Positions 1-11,435 of a DNA stretch of 64,000 nt are shown here, piece after piece (position 1 is the first letter of the stretch; each line of letters begins with the position of its first letter). The stretch comes from Erodium maritimum. Taxonomy: Eukaryota > Streptophyta > Magnoliopsida > Geraniales > Geraniaceae. Location of the stretch: contig OY997589.1 of the NCBI GenBank assembly GCA_963921825.1, positions 18,125,735 through 18,189,734 of the forward strand. The letters run 5' to 3'. The translations under genes were made by a program, and so were the position numbers. A model generated the notes under the pieces. That model was not told the origin of the DNA. It saw only the letters and a list, made by a program, of their open reading frames with translations, and made no database searches.

Positions 1-69
1 CTAGTTTTTGTTCTTCCATTCACAAGTATCGTTCTTCTATTCACAAGTATCGTTCTTACTTTTATAACA
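1..69 (+). repeat. 5' LTR remnant of the copia element
   Basis: Matches the last 69 bp of the 3' LTR at 5493-5561 with two substitutions. It contains two tandem copies of a short unit around ttcacaagtatcgttctt. Confidence 0.9.
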
Positions 70-304
70 CGTTATCAGCACGAATTGCTCTACTATCCAG
101 GTATCAAAAGTTTGTATTATCGTGAATTTATTTGAATTTGATTCATGCTTATTTATACAAGTTCATTTACGTTTTTCGATAAGTATGCTCTGTGATTGCC
201 AATATACATTGGATTTTTCACATCAGAAACTTGATGTTTATTATATACTTGTGTTTTGTTTTTATTTGATACTCGAATATGAGATTTGTTGAAATCGAAT
301 CATT

Positions 305-1262
305 TGGACCTGAAGTTCCAAGATACGAACCGTTTTTCTTATAACATTCAACTTGGCTTAAAATCGTGAAGCTTGAAAAAAAATCACGATACGGTTACAT
401 GAGTAGTTTAGCTACTCCATGTGTTCTCTCGTCGCATGGTCATCTTGTAAATAAATTTATGAGGTTGTATATTTGTAGCCTGAAGTTTACAAATATGATG
501 ATATTTTGGATCAGAATTTTCAAATACATAATACCATTGACATGGTGTATGTTGGACCAGAAGTTCCAAATACATGGTATAACAAATGGTTGTGTATTCT
601 TTCCCATATATGAATAAGAGTATTATAGTTGATGGTTCATGTAACTAATGACACGTTCTTTACTTATATTTTTACTTAGTTAATTATATAGATTTTATAG
701 TTTTACAATGTCAAACCATTTTGAACCCGAAGTTCAAATATTAACGAGAAAAGATTTACGGAACCTGAAGTTTTGATTAAAGATTGTGAGTCTTATAACC
801 TAAAGAAATTAGAGTGACCCGAAATTCGCATGTACCTAATGATGACAAAACCTGAAGTTTTGGTTCAAAATATAAACTTGAAACTTAAGCCTGAAGCTTG
901 TAACTTGTGTCCATGGCTTGAAGCCTACAATTTTATATATAGTTATTTTTATTTAGTACGAATACCCCACGAGCTTTCTCGGTATGTGGTTATATACATA
1001 TCTAATTTCCATATTTATACACCCCATGAGTTCGTTCATTGTGTAAATCATAATATATATTTATTCTTATTTGTGTGGATATTATGTATATTTGATATGT
1101 GTAACCTGAAGTTTACACAAGTCATGATATTTTGAACAAGAAGTTCTATAATCATCAAGAAACAAGTTTATTAAAATCATCATCCAAGGAAACAAGATAC
1201 ATGCAATTACTGGAAAGAAAAAAAAAATGTGACATGAAGCTTACATAAAGACTTGAAGTTCT
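305..1262 (+). repeat. Dispersed CCTGAAGTT motif in the copia leader
   Basis: A 10-11 base motif close to cctgaagttc recurs about 13 times at irregular spacing: near 309, 478, 558, 726, 764, 818, 851, 890, 916, 1105, 1137, 1233 and 1252. It lies in the untranslated stretch between the 5' LTR and gag. Variants change mainly at positions 2-4 and at the end. A few related copies occur later in pol (4350, 4369). No long reading frame explains it. Confidence 0.75.
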
Positions 1263-1519
1263 AAATTGGTATCCTTGCAGTATAAATCAAGGAAACTATT
1301 TCCACACATCATCATATTATTTATAATCGATGGAAAATATTTTCCTCTACATTACTTCCATCTAGTATGCTCTTGAAGTAGCATTATCGAGAACGAAAAG
1401 AATTAGATTTAATATATTTATGAAGTAATGAATTATTGTTGAAAACAATCAAGCTCGCCCTATTGGCAACACTCCATTCACTAAAGAGAATGTGATAGGA
1501 TATGGGTAGATCTAGACCC

Positions 1520-1820
1520 AAGCAAGACCGATGCCCCTGACGTGGTCGCGGTCGTAGTCATAGTTATGAGCCAAATAATTTCCAAATTCCATGAAAAAAA
1601 AGGTGTACCACAAGAAGTGGAATGAGTATGAAAGGCCCAAGAAAGAATATAGTACATCAAATGAAAACTCATGAACATGATGGAAGTTATATTGTAAATG
1701 TAATTGGTTGCGTACCTGAAGTATGATCAAAGATTTGATTGAAGGAAAATAATAAAATGGTAGAAACAAACTTTATGGATAACATGGATCCTGAAGATCT
1801 AATCGAATGTCTTTAACTCA
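1520..1820 (+). pseudogene. copia gag, C-terminal remnant
   Basis: Broken frames encode an Arg/Gly-rich stretch, then a segment resembling the end of copia gag (a conceptual MDNMDPEDL-type acidic motif near 1780). In the family this part packages the RNA. The zinc knuckle expected before it is not recognisable. Stops and shifts are frequent and the N-terminal capsid part is not identifiable. Confidence 0.55.
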
Positions 1821-1950
1821 TTTGTAATTGATGACGGGAAAACAAGTATCATGCATATGAGCCAATCTTTGGATGATTTGTATTCATAATTCTATTATAT
1901 TCTTTTGTAGTATTTAAACTAATACATTGCTTTTCTAAGATAATAAGGAT

Positions 1951-2895
1951 ATGAATCCCAGAAGTGATATATCTAATTACAAAAATGATAAAGATATGTG
2001 TATTATTGATAGTACTACTACACATACAATTTTGACAGACAAGAAATATTCTTTATGTATGACCTTAGTCGAGGCAAATGTGAACACTATTATGGGTGTT
2101 GCAAATATGATAGAGGACTCCGGAAGAGTTACCTTGTTATCTCAAAATGAAGCATTTAGAGTGTCTTGTTTTTAATTTTATTTATTTGTTTTATGAAGAA
2201 CTATGGATAAAAAGTTTCTTTAATTATGTTAAAAGCAACGGGAATCATTTTGCTTGACGGATTAAAGTGAACAAAATATCTAGTGCATCGTATCTTATTG
2301 AAGGCTCCGGAAGAGCCACTGTAATGCTACCAAATGGTACACAATTTATTATCAATGATGCAAGTTCTCAACCATATCAAAAGGAAACTTGTCAAAGTTA
2401 TTCACCGAAATGGTTATCACATTGAGACAACAAATGAAAATGACGTTGAATGTTTATACATCACGTCCATGGCCTCGGGGAGAAAAGAAATTGTGGAAAA
2501 ACTCCCTTTATATAGTTTTGGATTATATTATATTTTCATTATTCCAATTGAATCCAATATGGTGATTAACCAAAACCCAATGGACCCATCAAATTTTATG
2601 ATATGGCATGATCGTTTAGGCCATATGGGTTTCATAATGATACAAAGAATTATAGAAAATTCATATGGACATACCCTGAAGAGTAAAAATGTCCTTTTTG
2701 TCAAAAGATTACCCATGTGTTGCTTGTTTTCAAGGAAAACTTATTACAAGACCATCTCTAATGAAAGTTGCGACTGAATGTCCAACATTTTTAGAAAGAA
2801 TTCACATATATATATTGGAATTCATAACACGTGATATGTTTACGGCACGATTTGTCGACTATCAATTTGATGAGACAATTTCCCTGCATTAGGGG
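1951..2895 (+). pseudogene. copia protease and integrase N-terminus, core deleted
   Basis: The frame from 1951 has the protease-like segment CIIDSTTTHTIL, where the family's DS(A/G) active-site loop lies. The frame from 2334 carries the GAG-pre-integrase segment (WHDRLGHMG, near 2607) and then CVACFQGK, the Cys pair of the integrase zinc finger. Immediately afterwards (about 2790-2830) the sequence jumps to a region normally downstream of the catalytic core (FTARFVDYQFDE). The DDE core is therefore missing and integration activity is lost. Several stops break the frame. Confidence 0.85.
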
Positions 2896-2945
2896 GAGAT
2901 AAAGAAACGTCTGAAAAAGAAAGACGAGAAATTTCATGGAATGCA

Positions 2946-5047
2946 TTGACATTGTCTCATTTTGATCCTCGTACGAATCAATATGAACTAGAAGTTCAGA
3001 AAATTATCCACTTACAAAAGGTTGAAAATACATTGCCTGATGCATTTACGGATGTTAAGACTGTGATAAAATCACAGATACCAGTTGCTAATGTTCCTTG
3101 TAGAATTACTCTTCCTGGTGAAGAAATGGGAAATATGCTAGCGCTACCAAATGAGTCTAAAGCACACAAGAAGTGTGACAGACCTATTGGATCCAATTAT
3201 AAAACCCAAGAAAAGGAAAGGAACAAGTTCGGCAAGTTGGTACATCAAATTATATTACAATTCCCGAAAAAATAAATGTGATAAATGAAGAGACGTCTTC
3301 AAAAGATAATGAAACACCTGAGAAAGATGACAATGAAGAGATCTCGTTTAACTATGTCATTCCAGGTGAAAGATGGAATAGAAAAGAAATTGTTGTGGAT
3401 AATATATTTGCGCATGCAATTGCATTAGATATTTCAAAAGAAAATGAGGATCATGAACCAAGATCGGTCAGTGAATACCGACGAAGAAATGGTTGACCAA
3501 AATGGAAAAATGGCATTGAGACATAATTGAATTCACTCAATAAACACCAAGTATTCGGACCTGTAGTCCAGACACCTGAAGATGTTAAACCCGTAGGATA
3601 TAAATGGGTATTTGTGCGCAAAAGAAATGATAAAAACGAGGTCGTAAGATACAAAGCTCGACTCTTTGCACAAGGATTTTCACAACGACCATGAATTGAT
3701 TATGAAGAGACATATTCACCGGTTATGGATGCAATCACACTTATATTTTACTTCTTTTATTTATTTATTTTTTATTTTATTTTAATTTAATTTATTTTAC
3801 TTACTTAGTATGGGTCACTTGATAATGACGTTTAAATAAAAGTCCTTGAAGGATTACAAATGCCTGAAGCATGCATCTCAAAACCTCAATAAATGTGCTC
3901 AACAAAGCTCCAAAGATCTTTGTATGGGCTAAAACAATATGGTCGAATGTGGTATAATCGTCTTAGTGAATACCTTTTGAAAGAAGGATACATCAACAAT
4001 AAAATATGTCCATGTGTTTTTATTAAACGGATGAAAACCGGATTTTCCATCGTCGCGGTTTATGTTGATGATTTGAGCATCATTGGAATACATGATAAAC
4101 TTGTAGAGATGATGAAATACTTGAAAAGTGAATTTGAAATGAAAGACTTGGGAAAAACAAAATTTTGTCTTGACCTTCAGATTAAACATTTGTCGAAGGA
4201 GATTTTTGTTCACCAATCATTATATATTGAGAAGATCATTAAACTATTCAATATGGATAATTCACATCATTTGAGTTCCCCCGTAGTTGTTCGATAACTT
4301 GATGTGAAAAAGGATTCATTTCGCCCCCGAAAAGAAGAAGAACTCATTGGTCCTGAAGTGCCATACCTTGGTCCAGAAGTACCATGTCTTAGTGACATTG
4401 GGGCGTTAATGTATCTTGCTAATTGCACTCGTCGTGATATTGCATTTTCTATTAATTTCCTAGCAAGATTTAGTTCTCCTCTGATTCGAAGACATTGAAC
4501 TGGGGTTAAACAAATTTTAAGATATCTTCGAGTAACATTATATATGGGGTAATTTTATTTAAGAGACTCGGAGTATGTATTGATGGAAATGTTGATGCTG
4601 GATATTTATTGATCCCCACAAAGCGTGGTCACAAACTGGGTATTTACATAAGGTGATACTGCTATATCTTGACGCTCAACAAAACAGACCCTTACAGCCA
4701 CTTCTTCAAATCACGCTGAGTTGACAGCTCTTTATGAAGCAAGTCGTAAATGTATATGACTAAGGTCTTTGATCCATCATATCCGAGAATCATGCGATGT
4801 TTCAATAAATAAAGAAAGTCAAACTATCTTATACAAAGATAATACAATTTTACTCAGATCAAAGGATGCTACATCAAAGGAGATAGAACGAAACACATTT
4901 CTCCTAAGTTCTTTACTCATGAACTTCATAAAAGGGAGATATCTATATTTGTCAAAATTCGTTCTTGTGACAATCTTGCAGATTTGTTCACTAAAGCACT
5001 TCCTACAACTTGCTAAGATCAGAATGAGAAAACTCCTTGATTTATGA
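2946..5047 (+). pseudogene. copia reverse transcriptase and RNase H, broken
   Basis: A low-similarity linker (2946-3500) leads into the RT N-terminal fingers (YKWVFVRKRND near 3600, then YEETYSP near 3700). An AT-rich tract at about 3735-3835 interrupts the domain. RT continues with SLYGLKQ (near 3915) and the catalytic YVDD box in VAVYVDDLSIIG (near 4055-4090). The connection region has GALMYLAN (near 4400), typical of copia. RNase H remnants follow to 5047. The YVDD itself is intact, but stops near 3693, 4295 and 4498 and the inserted tract make this a pseudogene. Confidence 0.9.
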
Positions 5048-5271
5048 GGAGATGTTGTAATCAGGGGCAGAAATACGTGTTACACTCTTTTTCCCTTGCT
5101 TTAGGTTTTATCCCAATGGGTTTTCCTAACAAGGTTTTTAATGAGGTAACTTATATACGTATTGTACAAATTATGTACTCGTTTTCCTTCTAGGGTTTTT
5201 CCCACTGGGTTTTTCCTAGAAAGGTTTTAACGAGGCATAATAATATTCGTACATGTCATCCAAAGGGGGAG

Positions 5272-5561
5272 TGTTATGAATATTTGATTGGATGACTACA
5301 TGGAATATTCTAGATAGGAGTCACAAGACTTTTGTGTGAGTTACAAGACTTTTGGATTTTGGATTCTATCATTTATGTAGTTTATTAAGGTTATGACTCT
5401 ATGATTATGAGCCTATAAATAGAGGTCATTGTAAAGGATGAAGTGATCAATAATATTCGATTCTCTACTATCTCCATATTCTCTTGTTCTCTCTAGTTTT
5501 TGTTCTTCCATTCACAAGTATCGTTCTTCTATTCACAAGTATCGTTCTTATTTTCATAACA
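5272..5561 (+). repeat. 3' LTR of the copia element (290 bp)
   Basis: Begins TGTTATG directly after the purine tract caaagggggag and ends CATAACA at 5561. The last 69 bp match the window start. No clear TSD can be tested because the left flank is outside the window. Confidence 0.9.
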
Positions 5562-5658
5562 TGAATATAAATTTAAGCTTCAAATCATAAAAGCTAAAAA
5601 AAACTTTCTCGCTCGTTAAGAACCTCGCCCTAGCCCTAGCACTAACCCTAATTGCGCT

Positions 5659-7020
5659 ATGGTGCTTTCTTCTATCACCGCCGATGCCATGCACCCTGCC
5701 CAATCGCCCCATGGGGTTGAGTTTGTCGGTCGCGCCGCCCTGGTGTCACCCTGTCCCATCCGACCGATTCCCTCGCATACCACGCCTGGTGTGGGGGATA
5801 AATATCGGTGGGGATGGCTGCCTTCGACCCCTTCTTCTCCCTTTTTCTCCCTCGCATTGGGCGGGTCTGACCCCCATGAGATCTTGCCGGTTTCACGCCC
5901 TTTGATGTTGTTGACGGCAGGACTTTCTGGCTCACGTCCAGGAGACCTGGTACGGCGCCCGTGGGTACCTTCTTCTCCACACTATGTGGTGGTCCCGCCC
6001 CGTCTGAACCATAGACCGTCTGCCCCGGATAACCATGACATTGCTCTGGTGCCTAGGGTGGACGACATTAGTTCTAGGGTTCCGAGGTTTGTTCCATCTC
6101 GAAACCAAAATAAGGGGATCGTTAGGGATGTGATGGTGTGGTCGGCGTACTCCACGTTCACGACGACGCGGGTCCATTCTCAATGGTTAATCTGTGACGC
6201 TTATGGGTGTAGGAGGAGGACGATGGAGGCTTCTTCCACGTTTTCTCGACAAGGTTGGGCGCGGAGGCGGGTTAGGGTTTGGATACCCTACGATGGGGTC
6301 GTTCCCGGGCCTACTTATGGGGTCGGTGGCCCTCCGTCTATGGCCTCGAGGAGGGACGTGCTGGATGGGGAGGAGGAGAATCCTACACAAAGGTTGGTTA
6401 GGTCGTTGCCCTCGCTCCAGTATCCTCAGAGCCACATTCCGGCATATCGAAGGGGTCTGCTGCGGTATACTCCAGCGAGAGGGACTCGTCCCCATGTGAG
6501 CCAGCGGGAGTCCCAACCTTTGGCTTGGATGAAGCAGAGATCACCCGGCGATCGCGAACCCGACACTGCACTGCAAGGGCACTTGGAAGGAGTTTCTCCA
6601 AGCACGCTGACATTGGACCCAATACCTAAGGCGAAGTTGTCTAGAGGACGGAGAGCCTGCGTGACAATGGACCCAATACCTAACTCGGGTCCCCGCCCTC
6701 CTACCATGGACACTAGTCAACCGCCCGCGATAATCCTCTCTGGGTGGTCCGCCTCAAACCCTCCGGTTTTTGTACACGCAAAGATTCAGCAGGGGTCGGG
6801 TGATGATAAACTCTCTGTTGATTCGATTGCTGACCCCCTACTCTGGGAGCGTGGTGGGTTTGGAGGTGGAGGACGCGCAGATCCGGGGGCTCGAGATGTT
6901 GAAGTTCCATCGGTTGTTACCCTTGGGAGCACAACGGCTGGAGCGCTGAAGAGGATGACGCCAGCTCCTAGTGGGGGCGACAAGCTACAGGCGGGGAAGA
7001 AGCCCCGCCGGGAGGGATGA
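5659..7020 (+). pseudogene. Long ORF resembling LINE ORF1 without DUF4283
   Basis: An uninterrupted 453-codon frame with a good ATG, after a leader rich in ccctaacccta-type sequence. The protein is Pro/Arg/Ser-rich, low in complexity, and has no recognised domain. It ends in a basic tail (GKKPRREG) like the basic C-termini of the LINE ORF1 copies near 44800. About 30 bases after the stop, one frame weakly resembles the start of a LINE endonuclease (a GLG-type motif), but it is too decayed to be sure. I infer a LINE ORF1 that lost the DUF4283 and zinc-knuckle part. A host gene or captured sequence remains possible. Confidence 0.4.
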
Positions 7021-7540
7021 TATACCGCCAAAGCATTGGGGACTAACCCTATGAGGGGTCCCCGGACGATGCTTTGCCTCCCACCATCACCATTGTTGAG
7101 CTCTTGGAGTTCTGGTACCCCCCCCCCTCCCATATTCTGTCTTTCTTTTTCCGTGGGGAGTCAAAATACCGTCTGTGACGGTTCTTATACTAAAAGGCTC
7201 AATGAACCATCGTTCATTCATACTGACCTTCTGTGGTCGAGGAGCATGATCCTCGATGCACATCGATGTAATCGATTTTAAAAGTTATATTATTGCACCT
7301 TTTTGCTCAAAAAAGTTTTGAATATGATGATGTGCACTTGAGAGTATGTATGGTGGAAAGGGTCGTGTATGGGAGCATATATATCGTGGGGATTACATAT
7401 TGAGGTTCCGGATGTAGGATTCATGTGGTGGTTATGATGAATTGTGATGTGAACTCTTAAATTTAAGAGAGCACCGCATTGTGGGGATTATGTATGAGGA
7501 TCATGGTTTGTAGAATTGTGAGTGGATGTTGACGGAATAA
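7021..7540. other. Unassigned sequence after the ORF1-like frame
   Basis: Possibly the decayed start of LINE ORF2 or a LINE tail up to about 7300, followed by GT-rich sequence. I see no supported gene. No polyA tract with a flanking duplication was found. Confidence 0.3.
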
Positions 7541-7679
7541 TTAATTATATTTTGCTAAATTTATTAAATTCATATTTAAAACACTAAATACTATATAAAA
7601 TTGGAAAAAAACTGATAAAATTAATTAACAAAAATGCAAATTAAACTTGAACTTGTAATTTTAAAAAAAATCAATACAA

Positions 7680-9222
7680 CCCAAATAATATATTTATTCA
7701 TTCCGAAAACTATTACAACTTTACTTTTGAAGGTCGTCAATGTGCTTTTGGAGCCTATCAAGTTGTGCGGAGTATATAGACTTCTTTTTCGCGTACAAGA
7801 CATGTTGCTCTTCGATCAACTCCTCCACGTCCACACTCTCCAATTCTTCAATTTTTAATATGTATTGAAGGATTTTCTCGTCGAGTTCGCACACAAGCTT
7901 GGCCTTCTCACACTATGCGTTGTCTATTTAGGCGATGATAGTTATTTTCTCTATGACCCCCTTCTTCATCCTCTTCGCGGCCTTGTTTCCAATTGGGTGC
8001 TCTTGCATATGCGGAGTGGCAAATAGGGCTATTGGGGCACTTTCCTCCTCGAGCGGATCGTTGGATCCCCAATAGGTTGGGAATCATCACCGAGAGGTGT
8101 GACATTGTTATCATCGGTGGGAAGTGAAGTGGGTGGGGTACTGTTGTAGCTATCGGCCTCTTTCAAGCGTCGTCGTATCACCCTAGTCGTGCCTTCATCT
8201 GCCCAGAACTTCTCATCATGCTCCAATGGCTCGATCCAATGGAAGAGGTTGAATGTCTTCGGTTCGTGGTCCCGGTACCCTGCTCGATAGATTTCCTCTA
8301 TGACATCCCTATACTTTGTTTCGTCCCAACCGCTATGGGACTCATTCTCTTTCTCCCTACCTCGTGATGGTGATCCACCTTCGTACTCGGGGAGCTAGTC
8401 GATTCCAATGGCTCTTGACGGATTGCCATGACCACTCTTCGGTCTTGAATTTCCCATCTTTCACGAATCTTCTCGTCACAATGCCTCAACACGTGGTGCC
8501 TGCTTGGGAGTTTCCCTTGATGGGGTCTTTGGTTGTGTAGAGCCACGCTTTGATAAGGAGCTTTTCCACCTCGGGGGCCATTTGGTCCGCTTGTCTACGA
8601 CCGGCTTCGCCGATCGTCTTGGGCCAATAAAGGACGGTGTGGAGGACATCCGGGTCCCGCTGCAGCCACCGACATGTTGTTGGTGGTACTCAGTATTCCC
8701 GTGGTACCCGTAGTACTTGATATTGGGGTTGTACAGCGGGGGATTGTAATTGAAAGTTGACAATCGTAATTGCACGGTTGTTGGATTGACCGGTTGTTGT
8801 GGTGGACCTAGGATAAAAATGGTAATAAAAAATTAATTAATTAAAAGATTAATTAACATACATAATAAAAAAAAAAATTAATGTAATCAAATGAGTTCAA
8901 AAAATTAATTAATATACTTCAAAAGATTAATTAACATACAAAATATAGACTAATTAACATACATAATAAAGATTAATTGACATACTTAATAAAAATAATA
9001 AGCAATCAAAATTAATTAAAGACGAGAAATTATTCAAAGTACTGGTGGTCCATCCTTGTATAAATTGGTGGAAAGCTTGTTCGTTCCAAGGATCGGTAGG
9101 GTTGAACATTTGTTGAAAGCTTGCTCCTTGAGGTATGTTGATCTCAGCAGTCGGATTGACGTCGCCCGACGAATACTCTTGTCGCTCCGATGAGTTTGCT
9201 GAATGGGACGATCGTCAGACAT
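7680..9222 (-). pseudogene. PIF/Harbinger ORF1 partner (SANT/NAM-associated type)
   Basis: On the minus strand a start at 9222 opens MSDDRPIQQTHRSD, a Ser/Asp-rich N-terminus typical of this family. A frameshift near 9170 then moves a Pro/Asn-rich segment into another frame. Further frames at 8476-8775 and 8298-8546 show fragments like AWLYTTKDPI and GNSQAG, the SANT-like core. The frame at 8029-8226 has HDEKFWADEG, the C-terminal linker with a Ser/Thr-rich tail. In the family this protein binds the transposase and helps it reach the nucleus and DNA. At least three frameshifts make it inactive. Confidence 0.72.
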
Positions 9223-9229
9223 TTTTGAT

Positions 9230-9418
9230 CGGATTTTGTAGAGATGAAGTGGATAATTTAAGAGTGAAAGTTGAGAGGATTGTGAGAGAAGTGGTAAGGG
9301 TTGGATGAATGGGGGAAAGGGTATTTATAGGGGGAGAAAATATATTTTTTGTATTAACCGTTATTTCATTTGAATTAAAAACACATTAACGTTGAATCGG
9401 ACCGTTGCCAAACGGTCC
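9230..9418 (-). promoter_or_regulatory. Putative promoter/leader of the ORF1 unit
   Basis: Reading minus, TATAAATA lies at about 9328-9336, roughly 105-115 bp upstream of the start at 9222. A palindrome (GGACCGTT gcca AACGGTCC, 9399-9418) lies further upstream. The corresponding flank of the transposase unit keeps only a degenerate TAAATA. Confidence 0.45.
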
Positions 9419-9424
9419 AATCCT

Positions 9425-9650
9425 TTTTTTACAGTTTGAGGTCCACGTGGCACGTTGCCATTGGCGGGCCACGACTCACGCGAACCACGCACCACTGTGC
9501 AGGTTTATGGTTCGTGCGTCGCACCACGCATCATGCACCACGCAGCGAGGTGATGTGGTGTGTGGTACGAACCATGAACCACATCAACGTGATTCGTGGT
9601 GCATGATGCGCGTGTATGGCGCATACGATGTGGTTTCTCTGAGACTCATA
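9425..9650. repeat. GC-rich island with inverted accacgcatcatgc units
   Basis: Repeats of ccacg/cgtgg, with atcatgcaccacg near 9528 and its inverse cgtggtgcatgatgc near 9595. It contrasts sharply with AT-rich flanks. It probably is subterminal or regulatory sequence of the surrounding transposon. Confidence 0.6.
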
Positions 9651-9691
9651 TGTTGATTGTGCATAATGGTGAGTCTGAGTCCATGAATTTA

Positions 9692-10408
9692 GGGTTCATT
9701 AGCAAAATGGCCTTAAAAAAAGATTCATTTGCAAAATAACCATCTTTTTTAAACCGTTTGCTAGATGACCTTCCTTTTCAATGAAACTTTTAATATACCA
9801 ATTTTCCCCTTTCCAAAGATCCCTCCAATTTTTTCAAAATTCAATTTTCTCCCAATTTTTTCAAAATTCAAATTTCTCACCTCAACTTTTCGGGACAGAT
9901 TTAAACGGACATGAACATGGTCAATCAACCATATTCATGAATTTGGTCGATCAACTCTAGTTTTTGGTGGATCGACCACCAAAATTATGAATATGGTCGG
10001 TCGATTGGCCAAATTCAGTACTTACATCGAGGCCCATAGGTAAAAAGAGAGAAGAAAAATACAAAAAATATAGGAGAAGAAAAATACAATAGTTTCGTGA
10101 CGAGCTCGACTGGACGGTGACGACCTCAAAGGGACGACAATGACGAGAGATAAGAGAAATAAAAAGAAGAAATTAAGAGGAAGAAGAAGTTGAGTGAAAG
10201 AAGTTGAGAAAGTTTGTAATAGATTGAAAATTGAGAGTTGAAGAGATAAAAGGAGTATTGGGAAAAGAAGAGGGAAAATGAAAGGGTTGAAAATAAGGGA
10301 TTGAATGGTATTTTCGTATGTTTGGGTTAATAAAAAAAAAGAGCTGAAAAAGTGAAGGTCATGGTGCAAAGTGGATTGGAATCTAAGGCCATTTCGCTAA
10401 TTCCCTCG
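9692..10408. mobile_element. 717-bp non-autonomous DNA element with imperfect TIRs
   Basis: Flanked by an exact 8-bp repeat tgaattta (9684-9691 and 10409-10416). The ends are inverted: the left reads gggttcattagcaaaatggcc; the right, reversed, has gggaattagcgaaatggcc. Inside are repeats of atggtcgatc near 9915-10010 with a ggtggatcgaccacc palindrome. No transposase is encoded. The duplication length suits hAT; a Mutator-type element with 9-bp target sites is the alternative. Confidence 0.7.
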
Positions 10409-10639
10409 TGAATTTAACTATGTTTAACAGTGATGAGACTCATGTTCTGAGTGCATGTTGACTAGATGCTAAATTTATTAAATTATTTATCAAAACAGTA
10501 AATACTATAGAAATTTGAAATAAATTTGACAAAAGTAACTAATAATAAATTAAATTAAATCAAATAGATGAATTGAAACTTTTAATTTTAATCATCCCCA
10601 AATAATACCACCCAATACACATTTAACAAGACAATTATT

Positions 10640-11429
10640 ACAATTAAAAAGATTTTTCACTCGTCGTCTGAATGGTAATGCGCTCCAAACCGACCTCATA
10701 TGTGCTCAACAAGGTCATCTTGGAGTTGTCGGTTGGTCAAATCATTTGTCACACTGAGTCGAGCATGCAAGCGTTGTTGGCAGGACAAGGGCCCTCCTTG
10801 GTGTCATCATTCTGGCGGTGTTCGATATGGTATTTCCGGAGGTGAGTCGTAATACAAGTCTATATCGCCTACTTTGTGTCGGTCGCGTTCATCATCTACA
10901 ATCATGATGTGTAGAATGATACAAGTGTGCATGATATCAGCCAAAGTACGCCTTCTCCAAACACGAGCGGGCCGGGAAATTATGTGTCACTGTGCTTGGA
11001 GGAATCAAAAAGCTCGTTTAATATCTTTTCGACAGCCTTCTTGAACTTTAGCAAACAATTTGTGTTGCGTTTAGTGGGATGGCGTCCGACAGCGCCATGC
11101 TTCTAAACGAAGTAATCCTCATGCTCCGCTACCTTGTCCATCAGCCATTGAAAAAGTGGTCGGCACATACAGAATCGACACCTACACATATCGGGCTCAT
11201 ATATGGGGTGCTCGACAAAATAATCGTAGATCATTCGGTCATGGGTTTCAAGAAGACCTCTGTTAATATCTCGTCGGGAAGGTTCCCCACTTTCGATCAT
11301 TTGTCTCAGTGCGTTGACCCTTGGCATTTCTCTCTCTATCACTCAGTAAGCCCTTCGCCGGAGTTGTTGCTCCACTACACGAATGTTGGTTTCCAACTCG
11401 TCCATAGATGGACACTCATCGTTATACAT
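10640..11429 (-). pseudogene. PIF/Harbinger DDE transposase, catalytic core deleted
   Basis: The minus frame starts with ATG at 11429 (MYNDECPSMDELE) and runs through PIYEPDMCRCRFCMCRPLF (near 11180), matching the N-terminal region of plant PIF transposases with the expected motif R-F-x-M-x-R/P-L-F. After about 105 residues it jumps to a C-terminal part: KVQEGCRKDIKRAF-like (near 11030), then ADIMHTCIILHIMIVDDERD (near 10920) and DIDLYYDSPPE (near 10850). The intervening core with the DDE acids is missing and stops occur at several points. It cannot catalyse transposition. Confidence 0.85.
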
Positions 11430-11435
11430 TTTTTT

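Larger units (their letters stand above)
1..5561 (+). mobile_element. Ty1/copia LTR retrotransposon, decayed, 5' LTR cut by window edge
   Basis: The first 69 bases repeat at 5493-5561 with two differences, so the window opens in the last part of the 5' LTR. The internal region has gag, protease, integrase, reverse transcriptase and RNase H remnants in copia order, then a purine-rich tract (5261-5271) and a 290-bp 3' LTR with TG...CA ends. The bases after the 5' LTR (cgttatcagcacg) do not have the tggtatcagagc initiator-Met primer-site form seen in other elements here. Most of the integrase core is missing and all domains carry stops, so it cannot be autonomous. The LTR difference and the stops indicate an old insertion. 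Confidence 0.93.

Noticed and set aside
10022..10369. 115-codon minus ORF, Phe/Leu-rich
   Set aside because: It is the complement of purine-rich AT sequence within the 717-bp element, with no protein-like composition.
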